The position numbers and the translations under genes were made by a program. The notes below the pieces were generated by a model. It was not told the DNA's origin. It worked only from the letters and a program-made list of their open reading frames with translations, and did not search any database. From the NCBI RefSeq assembly GCF_014648195.1, contig NZ_BMQQ01000005.1, forward strand, positions 28,223-92,222: 64,000 bases of DNA. The letters are read 5' to 3'. The DNA is from Streptomyces purpureus (GTDB lineage: Bacteria; Actinomycetota; Actinomycetes; Streptomycetales; Streptomycetaceae). Position 1 is the first letter of the stretch; every line of letters starts with the position of its first letter. This document shows positions 16,428 through 26,700 of this stretch, in pieces.

Positions 16428-17834
16428 ATGACCGAGACGTACGCCGATCTGATCGCGGCCGAGGACGTCCTGCTCTTCGTGAACTCCGCCGTCACGTCCA
16501 CGGGGCAGCGTGAGTTCCGTTCGGACGCCTATGAGCAGCGGCTGTCGCTGGCGTTCGTGCACGAGTACGTACGGGTCAACTACCGCTCCGTGTATGCCGC
16601 TTCGCTGGCGCTCGACATCAACGACCACAACGCGGCGCGGATCGTGACGCAGCTGCTGCGGACGGCCGGTGAGGCCGACGCGGAGCAGAAGCGGGTGGAG
16701 GGCCGGCTGATCGCGGCGCGGCTGGCGGTGCTGCCGCCGCAGCGGGTCTACCGGATCTTCCGTGAGCTGCGGGCGGCGGGGGTGAACAACCGCCGGACGC
16801 GGGCGATCGTCCGTGACTGGCTCGCCGCGCGGCCGGATCTGGCGCATGACGCGGTGAAGTACCGGCCGGGCCTGAAGGCGGCGGCCCGCCACGCCCACCT
16901 GCCGCTCGACCGGGGCGAGTTGGGGGACTTTCTGTTCGCTCCGGGGCGGCGTGTGCGGTACGAGCACCGGTTCCTGGACGCGTACCGCCGGGCCCACTAC
17001 GAGCAGGCGGCCCTCTACGAGCTGCCGTTCACGGTCGCCGAGGGGTTCGCGGCGCGGCACGGGGTGGAGCGGAAGGTCTTCCTGGAGCGGATCGCGCCTC
17101 GGATGACGCGGCTGGAGCGGTTGCGCTCGGGTCGGGCGGCCGATGCGGACCTGGCGGTGATGCCGCTGACGCGGCTGGCGCTGTACGTGCTGTCGCTGGG
17201 GTTCGAGGAGCGGGTGGCGCGGCGGGCCGAGCTGACGGGGGCGCTGCGGGCGGCCGCGCGCCGGGCGGCGGGGCCGTACGCCGGGACGTGGGGCCGGGTC
17301 GCGGCCGTCCTGGACGACAGCTATTCGGCGTCGGGGTCGGGGGTGAAGCGGCGGCGGCCGCTGGCGGTGGCTTTGGGGTGTCATTTTCTGCTGGAGGCAC
17401 TGGCGGGGTCGTACGTTCCGCTGTGGACGTCGGGTGCGCGCGATCCGCTGCTGGTCCGGCCGTGGGGGCCGACGCCGCTGGGGGTGCGGATCGTGGACGC
17501 GCTGGAGGCGGCGCCCGAGCGGCTGGTGATCGTCTCCGACGGCTGGGACAACGCCCCGCCGGGGCTGGCGGGCGAGGTGCTGCGGGTGTGGCGCACGCAG
17601 CTGGACCAGGAGCGGCGGACCAGCGTGGTGCATATGAACCCGGTATACGACGCGGCCGGTTTTGATGTGCGGCGGCTCGCGCCGAGTGTGCCGACAGCCG
17701 GGATCCGTGATGCGGAGGATCTGCCGGCGCTGGTGGAGATCGCGCAGTTCGCGGAGGGCCGGACGGGGCTCGGGGAGCTGCGGGCGTATCTGGACCGGCG
17801 GGTGGAGCTGTTCGTGAAGGGGGTGGCGGTGTGA
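16428..17834 (+). CDS. Ro60/TROVE-like protein with vWA-type MIDAS domain
   Basis: A 468-residue cytoplasmic protein. Residues about 5-260 are all-helical repeats (SLAFVHEYVRVNYRSVYAAS, then HNAARIVTQLLRTAG). Residues about 285-460 look like a von Willebrand A fold: LDDSYSASGSG matches the MIDAS DxSxS, and VIVSDGWDN is the second MIDAS aspartate strand. Helical repeats followed by a vWA domain is the layout of Ro60/TROVE RNA-binding proteins, though I cannot confirm the TROVE family itself. The ATG at 16428 is chosen. The gene overlaps the next by GTGA, so the pair is translationally coupled. Confidence 0.65.
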   Translation: MTETYADLIAAEDVLLFVNSAVTSTGQREFRSDAYEQRLSLAFVHEYVRVNYRSVYAASLALDINDHNAARIVTQLLRTAGEADAEQKRVEGRLIAARLAVLPPQRVYRIFRELRAAGVNNRRTRAIVRDWLAARPDLAHDAVKYRPGLKAAARHAHLPLDRGELGDFLFAPGRRVRYEHRFLDAYRRAHYEQAALYELPFTVAEGFAARHGVERKVFLERIAPRMTRLERLRSGRAADADLAVMPLTRLALYVLSLGFEERVARRAELTGALRAAARRAAGPYAGTWGRVAAVLDDSYSASGSGVKRRRPLAVALGCHFLLEALAGSYVPLWTSGARDPLLVRPWGPTPLGVRIVDALEAAPERLVIVSDGWDNAPPGLAGEVLRVWRTQLDQERRTSVVHMNPVYDAAGFDVRRLAPSVPTAGIRDAEDLPALVEIAQFAEGRTGLGELRAYLDRRVELFVKGVAV

Positions 17835-19071
17835 GCCGGATCGATCTGACCGGGCTGCGGGTGCTGCCGGCGCAGGTGTGGGGCGGGGTCCGGTTGGTGC
17901 CGCTGGTGCGGGAGGAGCCGGTGGCGGGGCTGCGCCTGCACCGGGAGGTGTACGGCGGCGTGGGCGGCGTGGGCGGCGGGCTCGGGGTGGTGGATGTGGG
18001 GGACGGCACGTCGTACGCCTCGTACATTCCGCATGGGTTCGTCGCCGACTGGTCGCATGCCGAGAACGGGGACGGGGGCGGGGGCGGGAGCAAGGCCGGG
18101 GGCGAGTCGGCGGCGTACGGCACGCGGCTCGGTGACATGTCACACCACTGTGTGCCGGTGCGCCGCCACCACCGGATGGCGAAGCGGGCCCGTGCGAAGC
18201 AGGCCCGTACGAAGCGGGCCGAGTCCCGGCTGCGGTTCCTTCCCCTGCATCTGGCGCTGGAGGGGTATCTGGCGCTGCACTTCGGCGGCCCGTCCATGGT
18301 CTGGGAGGAGTGGTCGCGGCAGGCGCTGCGCCAGGGTCTTTCGCCGCGCGCGGAGGACGCGTACGCGGGGTGGGAGGTGCGGGGCCTCGGGGAGGCGCTG
18401 CGGGTCTTCGAGATCCATCCGGGGCAGTGCGGTGTGATGGTGTACGCCGGTGACGCGCTGGCGGCGGCGTTCGTGGTCCCGCACCCGGAGGACTACCGCG
18501 TGCTGCATCCGACGCTGGTGCAGGACCTGTACGGGGAGCTGGTGCATCAGTACGCGTGGTTCGGGGCGCCGGTGCCGGAGTTCACGGCCCGGATCCGGGA
18601 CACGTACGTGCGCTCGCTCGACGGTCTGCGGGCGGCGGCCGAGGAGCAGGGCCGGGCCTGGGCGGCGGCGCACGACTCGGTGATGGCGCGGGATCTGCTG
18701 GAGACGCCGTACGCCTTCGAGCGGGTGTACCGGATGGGGGGCGTCCGGGGGGGGCGGCGGCGGATTTCACGTTGTACCGCTTCCTGCCGCCGTTCCAGCG
18801 GGGCGGACGGGAGCAGCACATCGGTGAGATGATCACGGACCGGAAGGGCCGGGCGGCGTATCTGAAGACGTTCCGGCTGTCGGAGAACCAGGTCCGGCGG
18901 GGGTATCTGCTGCAGAGTCTGGCGGATCACGACTGGCATCTGGGACGGACGGCGCAGGCTCTGGGCAGCAGCTATGCCGAGGTGGTGCGGCGGATCCGGG
19001 CGGCGGGCTTCGGCTCGCTGCTGGACGCGCACGTGGTCGCACGGCGCACACGGGAATCACAGGAAAGCTGA
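17831..19071 (+). pseudogene. ARPP-like partner protein with Fis-type HTH C-terminus, frameshifted at a G8 run
   Basis: The open frame from the GTG at 17831 stops at 18832 after an unrelated Arg/Ser-rich tail. Homology-like sequence continues in the -1 frame (TLYRFLPPFQRGGREQHIGEMITD...) to 19071. The switch occurs at GGGGGGGG (18747-18754); one more G would give a continuous protein of about 413 residues. Sections: an N-terminal LTGLRVLPAQVWGGVRLVPL domain (from memory like the ARPP-2 family), a basic KRARAKQARTKRAE linker, FLPLHLALEGYLALHFGG, and a C-terminal Fis-like helix-turn-helix (SLADHDWHLGRTAQALGSS). It is coupled to the vWA-like gene by a 4-nt overlap. Sequencing error, phase variation or a genuine mutation are all possible. 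Confidence 0.65.
18132..18143. promoter_or_regulatory. Perfect GTGACATGTCAC palindrome inside the ARPP-like gene
   Basis: A 12-bp perfect palindrome matching the near-palindromic core of the three repeats at 16179-16243; possibly an internal site for the same regulator. Confidence 0.4.
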
Positions 19072-19109
19072 GTAACACGGGGTTCACAGTCGGGCAACGG
19101 CCGGGAAAT
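19072..19109 (+). promoter_or_regulatory. Tandem GlnR binding site upstream of glnII
   Basis: a-site GTAAC-N6-TTCAC (19072-19087) and b-site GCAAC-N6-GAAAT (19094-19109), with the same 22-bp periodicity as the glnA site. The site begins immediately after the preceding stop and lies about 110 bp before the glnII start. Confidence 0.85.
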
Positions 19110-19217
19110 CCCGTGTTGCCAAGCTGCGCCCATACCGCGTACCCGCCGCGCACCGTCGCGTACCCGCACCGTACGCACCGGCGCGGTACCCCGCAGCACC
19201 GCAAAGGATGAGGCCCC

Positions 19218-20237
19218 GTGACCTTCAAGGCTGAGTACATCTGGATCGACGGCACCGAGCCGACCGCGAAGCTTCGCTCCAAGACGAAGATCCTCGCCGA
19301 CGGCGCGGAGCTGCCGATCTGGGGCTTCGACGGTTCCAGCACGAACCAGGCCAAGGGCCACGCCTCCGACCGCGTGCTGAAGCCGGTCTTCACCTGCCCG
19401 GACCCGATCCGTGGCGGCGACGACGTGCTGGTGCTGTGCGAGGTCCTCAACACGGACATGACGCCGCACGAGTCGAACACGCGGGCCGCGCTGGCCGAGG
19501 TCTACGAGAAGTACGCCGCGCAGGAGCCGATCTTCGGTATCGAGCAGGAGTACACCTTCTTCGACGGCGAGCGTCCGCTCGGCTTCCCGGTGGGCGGCTT
19601 CCCGGCCCCGCAGGGCGGCTACTACTGCGGTGTCGGCTCGGACGAGATCTTCGGCCGTGACGTGGTCGAGGCGCACCTGGAGAACTGCCTGAAGGCGGGC
19701 CTGGGCATCTCCGGCATCAACGCCGAGGTCATGCCGGGCCAGTGGGAGTTCCAGGTGGGCCCGCTGGCGCCGCTGGAGGTCGCCGACCAGCTGTGGGTGG
19801 CCCGCTGGCTGCTGTACCGCACGGCGGAGGACTTCAACGTCTCCGCGACGCTGGACCCGAAGCCGGTGAAGGGCGACTGGAACGGCGCGGGCGCGCACAC
19901 CAACTTCTCCACGAAGGCGATGCGCGAGGGTTACGACGCGATCATCACGGCGTGCGAGTCGCTGGGTGAGGGCTCGAAGCCGCTGGACCACGTCAAGAAC
20001 TACGGCGCGGGCATCGACGACCGCCTGACGGGCCTGCACGAGACGGCCCCGTGGGACCAGTACAGCTACGGCGTCTCGGACCGCGGTGCGTCGGTCCGTA
20101 TCCCGTGGCAGGTCGAGCAGGACGGCAAGGGTTACATCGAGGACCGCCGCCCGAACGCGAACGTGGACCCGTATGTGGTGACGCGTCTGCTGGTGGACAC
20201 GTGCTGCGAGGCGCTGGAGAAGGCCGGCCAGGTCTGA
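19218..20237 (+). CDS. glnII: Glutamine synthetase type II (eukaryotic-like)
   Basis: A 339-residue GSII subunit; this family forms octamers or decamers and is not regulated by adenylylation. Signatures: AEYIWIDGTEP at the N-terminus, ELPIWGFDGSSTNQAKG (residues about 34-50), GIEQEYTFFDG, AEVMPGQWEFQVGP, the ATP-binding WNGAGAHTNFSTKAMR, and DRGASVRIP. The GTG start follows AAGGATGAGG. Together with glnA it gives the cell two glutamine synthetases, both under GlnR-type boxes in this window. A hairpin follows. Confidence 0.97.
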   Translation: MTFKAEYIWIDGTEPTAKLRSKTKILADGAELPIWGFDGSSTNQAKGHASDRVLKPVFTCPDPIRGGDDVLVLCEVLNTDMTPHESNTRAALAEVYEKYAAQEPIFGIEQEYTFFDGERPLGFPVGGFPAPQGGYYCGVGSDEIFGRDVVEAHLENCLKAGLGISGINAEVMPGQWEFQVGPLAPLEVADQLWVARWLLYRTAEDFNVSATLDPKPVKGDWNGAGAHTNFSTKAMREGYDAIITACESLGEGSKPLDHVKNYGAGIDDRLTGLHETAPWDQYSYGVSDRGASVRIPWQVEQDGKGYIEDRRPNANVDPYVVTRLLVDTCCEALEKAGQV

Positions 20238-20258
20238 TCGGTCGGTTTTCGTCGGTGA

Positions 20259-20294
20259 GGGGCGCTCCGCCGGGTTTCCGGCGGGGCGCCCCTT
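20259..20294. terminator. Terminator after glnII
   Basis: A stem of about 14 bp (GGGCGCTCCGCCGG / CCGGCGGGGCGCCC, one G-T pair) with a TTT-containing loop, starting 22 bp past the stop. Confidence 0.85.
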
Positions 20295-20361
20295 CAGCCT
20301 CCACGGCAGCGCCTCGGATCTCAGTTCGCCTCAGTTCGCCAGATGCACCGGCTTCGGGCCG

Positions 20362-20685
20362 TTAAAACCAGTTACCCCAGCCGAAGGTTGCACGGTAGGC
20401 GCGTTGGAGAGCGTCCACCCCCCGGCCTCCCCCGAGCAGAACGACCAACAAGGCGATTGAGAACCATCCGCCCAGCACGGCCACGAGGACCACCGCCCAC
20501 CGGAGTTCGAATACAGCGCCTAGAACCACGGTGGCGACGAGGCTCAGCGCCGCGCCCATGTGCGCTGCGGGTAGGTCTACCCTCAACGAGTCCCGCACGG
20601 CTTCACGGTCGGCTTGCAGGTCACTGCGGTATCGACGGGCACTGTCATCGTCATCACCGGATCGAACCAGATCTTCGTTCTCCAC
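20362..20685 (-). CDS. Small two-TM membrane protein, candidate immunity protein for the RHS toxin
   Basis: A 107-residue protein with a charged, acidic N-terminal 40 residues and two hydrophobic helices (about residues 44-60 and 63-86). No named family is recognised. The GTG start at 20685 has AAGGGGG upstream. It is on the same strand as the RHS gene, 83 bp after that gene's stop, exactly where polymorphic-toxin immunity genes sit. Two membrane helices would suit protection against a membrane-acting toxin, since the RHS tip is itself hydrophobic. Assignment is by position only. Confidence 0.6.
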   Translation of the reverse strand: MENEDLVRSGDDDDSARRYRSDLQADREAVRDSLRVDLPAAHMGAALSLVATVVLGAVFELRWAVVLVAVLGGWFSIALLVVLLGGGRGVDALQRAYRATFGWGNWF

Positions 20686-20768
20686 TCGAGCCCCCTTGCC
20701 TTTGAGTCCACCGCAGCGTCAGTCGCTGATGCCCGACGCCCACTGGGCGGCGCCTATGCCATGCTTGA

Positions 20769-23700
20769 TCACATCAGATTCCGGAGCCACCCCTTGAGGG
20801 CAGATCCCCATTGCTTCTGTGGGACTCCGGAGAAGAGTGGATCTGATCCGCCTCTACCATTAGACAAGGCTGAATGGTACTTGGGCGCCTTGGGGCCCCG
20901 GATAGCTGCCATTCCGGCGCCACGGCCAAATGTCGCGCCAGCCACCATCCCCTCAACCTGCGAGATCGCTGTGGGCAAGATGAACTTTTCCGGATTTTTC
21001 GCGTCCACCTCATCCGCCAGTGCTATATGAGCACCGAGCCCGACGGCGAACAGAGACAGGGCCCCAACTGCGAATAGACCCGCGCCGCAAATCGCTGAGG
21101 CTATGCATGCAGTCGTTCCGACCGTTGCCAGGAATTTTATACCAAGGTCTACGCCCGTATGCGTCCACCAGTATCGGCTACCTAGACTGTTATCGAAGGC
21201 ATCCTTGAAATTCCCTTTCGCAATGCTGGCCAGGATGCCATTCTCCTTCTTGCGCCGCTCTGCCTCAGCCCGAGCAGCTCGTTCCTTGGCCCGCTTCACC
21301 GCCTGGGCCTTGGCCGCCGCCACCGCCTTCGCGTTGTAGTGGTACACCTTGTAGTGACTCGGGTTCGCCCGGTACGCCCTGTACCGCTTCTGCGAGTCCG
21401 CGTCCTTCCTCGGGGTCTGGTGCCAGATCCACCGGCCGCTCTTGTACGTGTAGCCGGCGCTCATGCCCCGTTCCTTGGCCCAGAAGTAGTCGGCGACGCC
21501 GTTGCCGCCGACCGGGCCGTCCGGGCGGAGGCCGTCCGGGTCGGACTTGGTGACCGGGTTGTTGTGGGCGTAGCTGTAGGCGTTCATCTGGGCCGGGTCG
21601 TCGTGGTCGATGATCGGGTCCACCGACAGGAAGCGGCCCAGAGTGGGGTCGTATTCGCGGGCTCCGAGGTGGGTGAGGCCCGTCGGGTCGTTCGTGCCGC
21701 CGACGAAGCCGCGGGGGCCGAAGTCGGTCGACTGCTCCGACCGCAGTCCTCCGAAGGGGAGCTGCTTGCGACGGGTGATCGCGAGCGTGCCGAGGGCGAC
21801 GGCTGCCATGGCCGTGCCCTGGTGGTCGCCGAACAGGTAGGCGGTCTCGGCGCCTTGGCGGACGGCGACCGTCTCGCCGTTGTGCGTGTAGTAGCGGGTG
21901 CCGGTCTTCGCGCCGCCGGCGGAGACCTTGAGCTCGTCGCCGTTCGGGAGCGTGAGGATGCTGCTTCCGTCCGCGTTCCTGGTGACCATCCGGCCGCCGT
22001 CCGCGTCGTACAGGTAGCTGGTCGTCTTGCCGCTCTCGACGAGCGTGGCCAGGTGGCCCTCCGTGTTCCAGGTCAGGTCCTGGACGCGGGTGCCGATGGT
22101 GCGCTTCTTCGTGTTCCCTGTCTCGTCGTAGGTGAAGGTGCTCTTGCGTCCGTCGTTGGCGCCGCCCTTCACCACCGCCTGCTGCACGGCGTGAGGCAGG
22201 TTCCCCTTGGGGGCCGGGTGGGTGTAGGTGGTGGTGGCGTCCGATCCGGCGAGGGCTCCGGTGCCGTGCTCGACGAGCTGGGTGCGGTTGCCGGCCGCGT
22301 CGTAGCCGTAGGTGTGCCAGTACGCGTCCGGGCCGCCTACGCTGCTCGCCGAGGGGGCTGCCGCGCAGTCCGCCTTGGCGGTCCAGGCCTCGGTGAGCCG
22401 GCCCAGGGGGTCGGTGGTGAAGCACTGAGTGTCCGTGGACTTTGTGGCGTCCTGACCGCTTACGGTCGTCACGCCTCTGATGTTGCCCGCCGGGTCGTAG
22501 GCGTACGTGGTGTCGTCGATACGTTGCGGGGCGATGCTTCGGTCGGTGGTCTGCCGGGTCAGGCGGCCGGTGTGTTCGTCGTAGCTTCTTGCCTGCCTGA
22601 CGCTCTTGCCCAGGGGGTCGCCGAACTCGGTGACACCGGGCCGTGCGAAGGCGTCGTACAGGGTGTTGGCGACGAGCGCGATGCCGTCGCGGCTGGTGCG
22701 GAAGGGCAAGTCGTCACTGTTGTAGTTGGTGGTCACGCGCTCGGAGGGCACGTTGCCGACCGCGGGGTTGAGCGTCCATTCCAGGGCACCGGTCTCGGCG
22801 TTGTAGCCGTATCTCCAGGCGTAGGTGCCCGCCAGTGCACCGGCCGCCGTCGGTGCGGTGAAGCTCGTGGAGGTGGGCTGGTACCGGTCGGTGTAGCCGC
22901 CGGTGGATGTGGTGTAAGCGGCGCCGTCCACGTAACGAGTGGCGCTGGTCAGCTGCCCCTTCGCCACGGTGTCATAGGTCCACTTGGCGAGGAGGATAGG
23001 GCCGTTCTTCACCTCCGCCTTGCGGCCGAGCTCGTCGTAGACGGTGGTGAGAATGGCCCCGCGGGCGTCGGTCGTGGTGGCGACGCGACCGGCCCTGTCG
23101 TAGGTGAGCTTGGACAGGCCCTTGTCGGGGTCGTCGACCTGGGTCTTCTGGCCCCGGCTGTCGAAGGTGTACGTCCAGGTGTTGCCTGCGGGGTCGGTGA
23201 CGGTCTGCGGTTCGTCGTACTTGCCATAGGTGTACGTCGTCTTCTGCGGCTGGGTGAGGTCCGCGCCCGCGTACTGCAGGAGCTCGGTCGTGCGGCCGTC
23301 CGCATCGGTGACCTTGGTGGTCGCCGTGCCTCCCCGCGGCGGGATCAGCGTCACGCGGTCGCCGCCGTACGTGGTGGTCGTGCGCCACTGCTCGTCGCCG
23401 AACTTCAAAGAGAGCGAGGCCGTGACGCGCCCCATGCCGTCGAAGACGTTCTCGGTCGCGACCGGCACCTGGTTGACGGACTTGGCGGTGAACAGGGTGG
23501 TCGAGGGTGCGATGTCGGCGATGTAGGCGCCGAAGCTCCTCCAGGCCCGTCCGTGACTGTCGTAGTGCGTCTCGGTCACGACCGTCTGTTGCGTGCCGAT
23601 GGCGGGGCTCTGGGTCTGCCGCTCGCGCAGTTGACCGTCGAAGAGCGCGTATGACGTGCGGTACTCGCCGTTGTGCTTCAGGGACTTGGTGGTGACGGAG

Positions 23701-26700
23701 TTCGCCTCGGTGCGGGAGATCCGGTAGCTGTACTCCTCGGAAGGCTGTGTGCTGTGGTCCGCCTTGGACCAGCCCGGCTGCCACACCTTCAGCACGCGGC
23801 CGAGGCCGTCGTGGACGGCGTCGGTGCGCTTGCCGTTGGCGTCCACCACGGAGGTGGCGACACCGCGAGCCGGTTCGTAGGTGGTTGTCATGGTGTGGCC
23901 GAGTGCGTTCGTCTCGGTCTTCGCGGTGGGCGCGAGGACCGTCGCGGGGGTGTAGGCCGTGGTCGTGGTGTGGCCGAGCGCGTCGGTCTCGGTCAGTTCG
24001 CGGCCGTGCTGGTCGTAGGTGTGCCTTGCCGTGGTCAGGAAGCCGTTGCCAGTTTCGTCCTGTTCCTCCAGCCGGGTCACGTCGCCCTCGACGGGAGCCG
24101 CGGTGAGGCTGGTCGCTCCGTCGTAGTACCGGCGCTCGACGGAGATCAGGTCCGCGGGCAGTGTCGGCACGGTGGTGCAGGGCTTGGCGACGGTCTTGGC
24201 CTCGGCCAACAACGTGAGGATGTTCTTGGCGGTGTTGCGGGCGTAGGTGTTGGTGACGCACTCCTCGTCGCCGGCCTTGGCGGTGTCACCGAGCTTGGAC
24301 TCGGTGAGCACCTGGCCGACGGCGTCGAAGGTGCGAGTCGTCTGCGTGGTGCGCCAGCCGGCGCCGACAGCGGTACGCGATTTCTCGGCTTTGCCGCCGG
24401 TCGCGTGTGCCTTGCGCGCGGGCAAGCCTTCCGCGCGGGTCTCGGTGGCGGTGGCCGCCGAGAGCCATGGTTCGTAGCTGGTGACGGACTCCAGCTTTCC
24501 GCCGTCGCCGTTGTACGTGGCTTCTTCACGGGTCATTCCGGCGAAGGGTTCCCAGTCGGTAATCGCCACACCTTCGGAGTCCTTGACGGCAGCACCCTCG
24601 ATGCCCCGGAAGTAGCGGTACTCCTTGAGCGTCTTGCGGGCGCTGTCGTCACCGGTGCGAATCTGGATCCGGCCGTAACCCTTGCGGTCGCTGTAGGTCA
24701 GGTGCTTGGCCTTGGTGAACTCGTCGTCCTTCGACTTGCCCCAGGCCATTCCGTCCAGGTACGCGTAATCCGTTCGCTTGGCCGGCGCTCCGCCGGTCTG
24801 GTCGGTCTCCAGCACCTGGGTGACCACGTAGGAGTGGAACCAGTCGAGGTAGGGCTCGTAGTCGTCGGCCGGGGCGTCCGGCGGGGACCAGATGACCGGA
24901 TAGCACCGCCGGGTATTCGTGGCGGGTGACGGCACGTCTCCGGCCTTGCAGTCCCGCGCCGAGTAGGTCACACCGATGACGCCGCCCGTCTCGGTCTCGA
25001 TGCCGTACACGCGGTGACGCCACAGGGGCGGTACGGGGTCGGGGTCGCCGCCGGTCGTCGCGCCCTCCACGCGGTTGGGGAGCGGCAGCGCCTTGAACGT
25101 CACGGCGGGCATGGTGACATCACCGGCGCCGGTGTGGCCGGTGCGTGTGATGGAGGCGAGCCAGAGCGCCGGCTTCATGCCGTCCCCGCTGGCGGGGAAC
25201 TGCTGGCCGAGCGTCCAACTGTCGACGGGCTTGTAGACGCTGCCGACAAGCACCGAGGTGGCGATCTTGGTCAGCCGCATCCTGGACCAGAAGGACGGAG
25301 AATAACGGTCCTTGCACTCCGTTCCTGACGCGCAGTACTGATCGAAGGGGACGTCCGGCCAGTTGGCGGCGTGCCCCTTGTCGAATGCGGAGCAGTTGGT
25401 GAGGCAGCGCTCGGCGACGGTGAAGTCCACCTTGGCGGCCGGCTTGGCCCCGTACATGTCGGTGCCACGCAGTCCGTACTCGATGCGGTCGAGGGTGCCG
25501 CCGCGTGCGTACACGGTCGCGGTGGAAGCGCCGGTCGACGCGTTCACGTTCCGGCCGTAGTAGTTGAGCTCCTTGTTCCAGTAGTAGGCCATCGCGTCAC
25601 CGTGCGGATCCACGACATAGTCGAGATTCCACCGCCAGGCCTGCCTGCACCACGAACCGCTGAACGAACTGCTGTAGCACGGCTCTCCGGCGTGGTTGCC
25701 GAACACCGGGACGGTCCAGGCGGAGTCGGTCTCAGGCTTGCCGGACACCCAGCCGGGGAGCCGGTTGTAGCCGAAGTAGTACTGGGTGCCGTCCGGGGTG
25801 GTCACCTTCCAGTACTCGCCGTCGGCGTCCTCGTTGCCGCGGCCCGAATCGGCGACCTTGACGATCTGGGTGCCGTCGTCGCTCTCCAGGTGCCATTCGC
25901 CGCTGGCCGTGTCCTTCACGAGGGTGTTGGTCCGGCCTCCCAGATTGAGGACGGCGTTGTCCTTCTTCCAGCACAGGTCGCCGACCTTCGCGGCGGTGTT
26001 GTTACTGCCGGCTTTGTCATCGGTGCAGGGAATGTACTGCCGCTCGATGTAGCCGGGGTCCATGGACCAGCCCTCGCCGATCCAGTTGGCCTGGTTGTTC
26101 GTCGCGGCGGTACGGCCGTCCACCGACTGGGAGGAGTAGGCCAATTGCAGCTTGGGGGCCACATCTCCCGGGACGTCGGGCGTGTGGATGTCGTAGTTCC
26201 AGGTGAAGCCGCCGTTGGAGCCGCCCGCGGTCCAGGACGCCGATGCGGCGAGCGAGGTCGCCTTGAAGTCGCCCGCAGAGCCGGACGCGCCGGCGGTCAC
26301 GGCGAACAGCGCGGTGCCGGAGCCGTCCGCGAGAGCAGTGGTCCGGGGCGCCGCTTTCCCTGCGGAGGTTTTCGGAGCGATGGGCGCGGCCCCCGGAAGC
26401 TCCACCCTGGCTTTGAGTGTGCCGGCCTTCGCGTCGTTGGTGGAGGGGACGTCCTGGCCCCCTCCACAGCCTTTGACGCGAGGGGTGGTCAGGGCGCAGG
26501 CGGGCAGCTGCCGGAGTTTCAGGCGGCTTCCCCAGTCGCCCCCATAGGCGTCGCGGAAGGGCCTGTAGTCGACTTCGACGCCGACCTTGCCCTTGGAGCC
26601 CCTCGTGGCACGCAGGGCGACGACCAGACCGTCTACGCCCAGGGCCTCGCTCGCCTTCCGGTCGAGGATCCGGACCTGGGCCTGCTCAGGACCTGCGGCG

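Noticed and set aside
21339-23654. 771-residue plus-strand frame inside the RHS gene
   Set aside because: Opposite to strong YD-repeat coding with clear domains; no motif, low-complexity Gly/Val composition.
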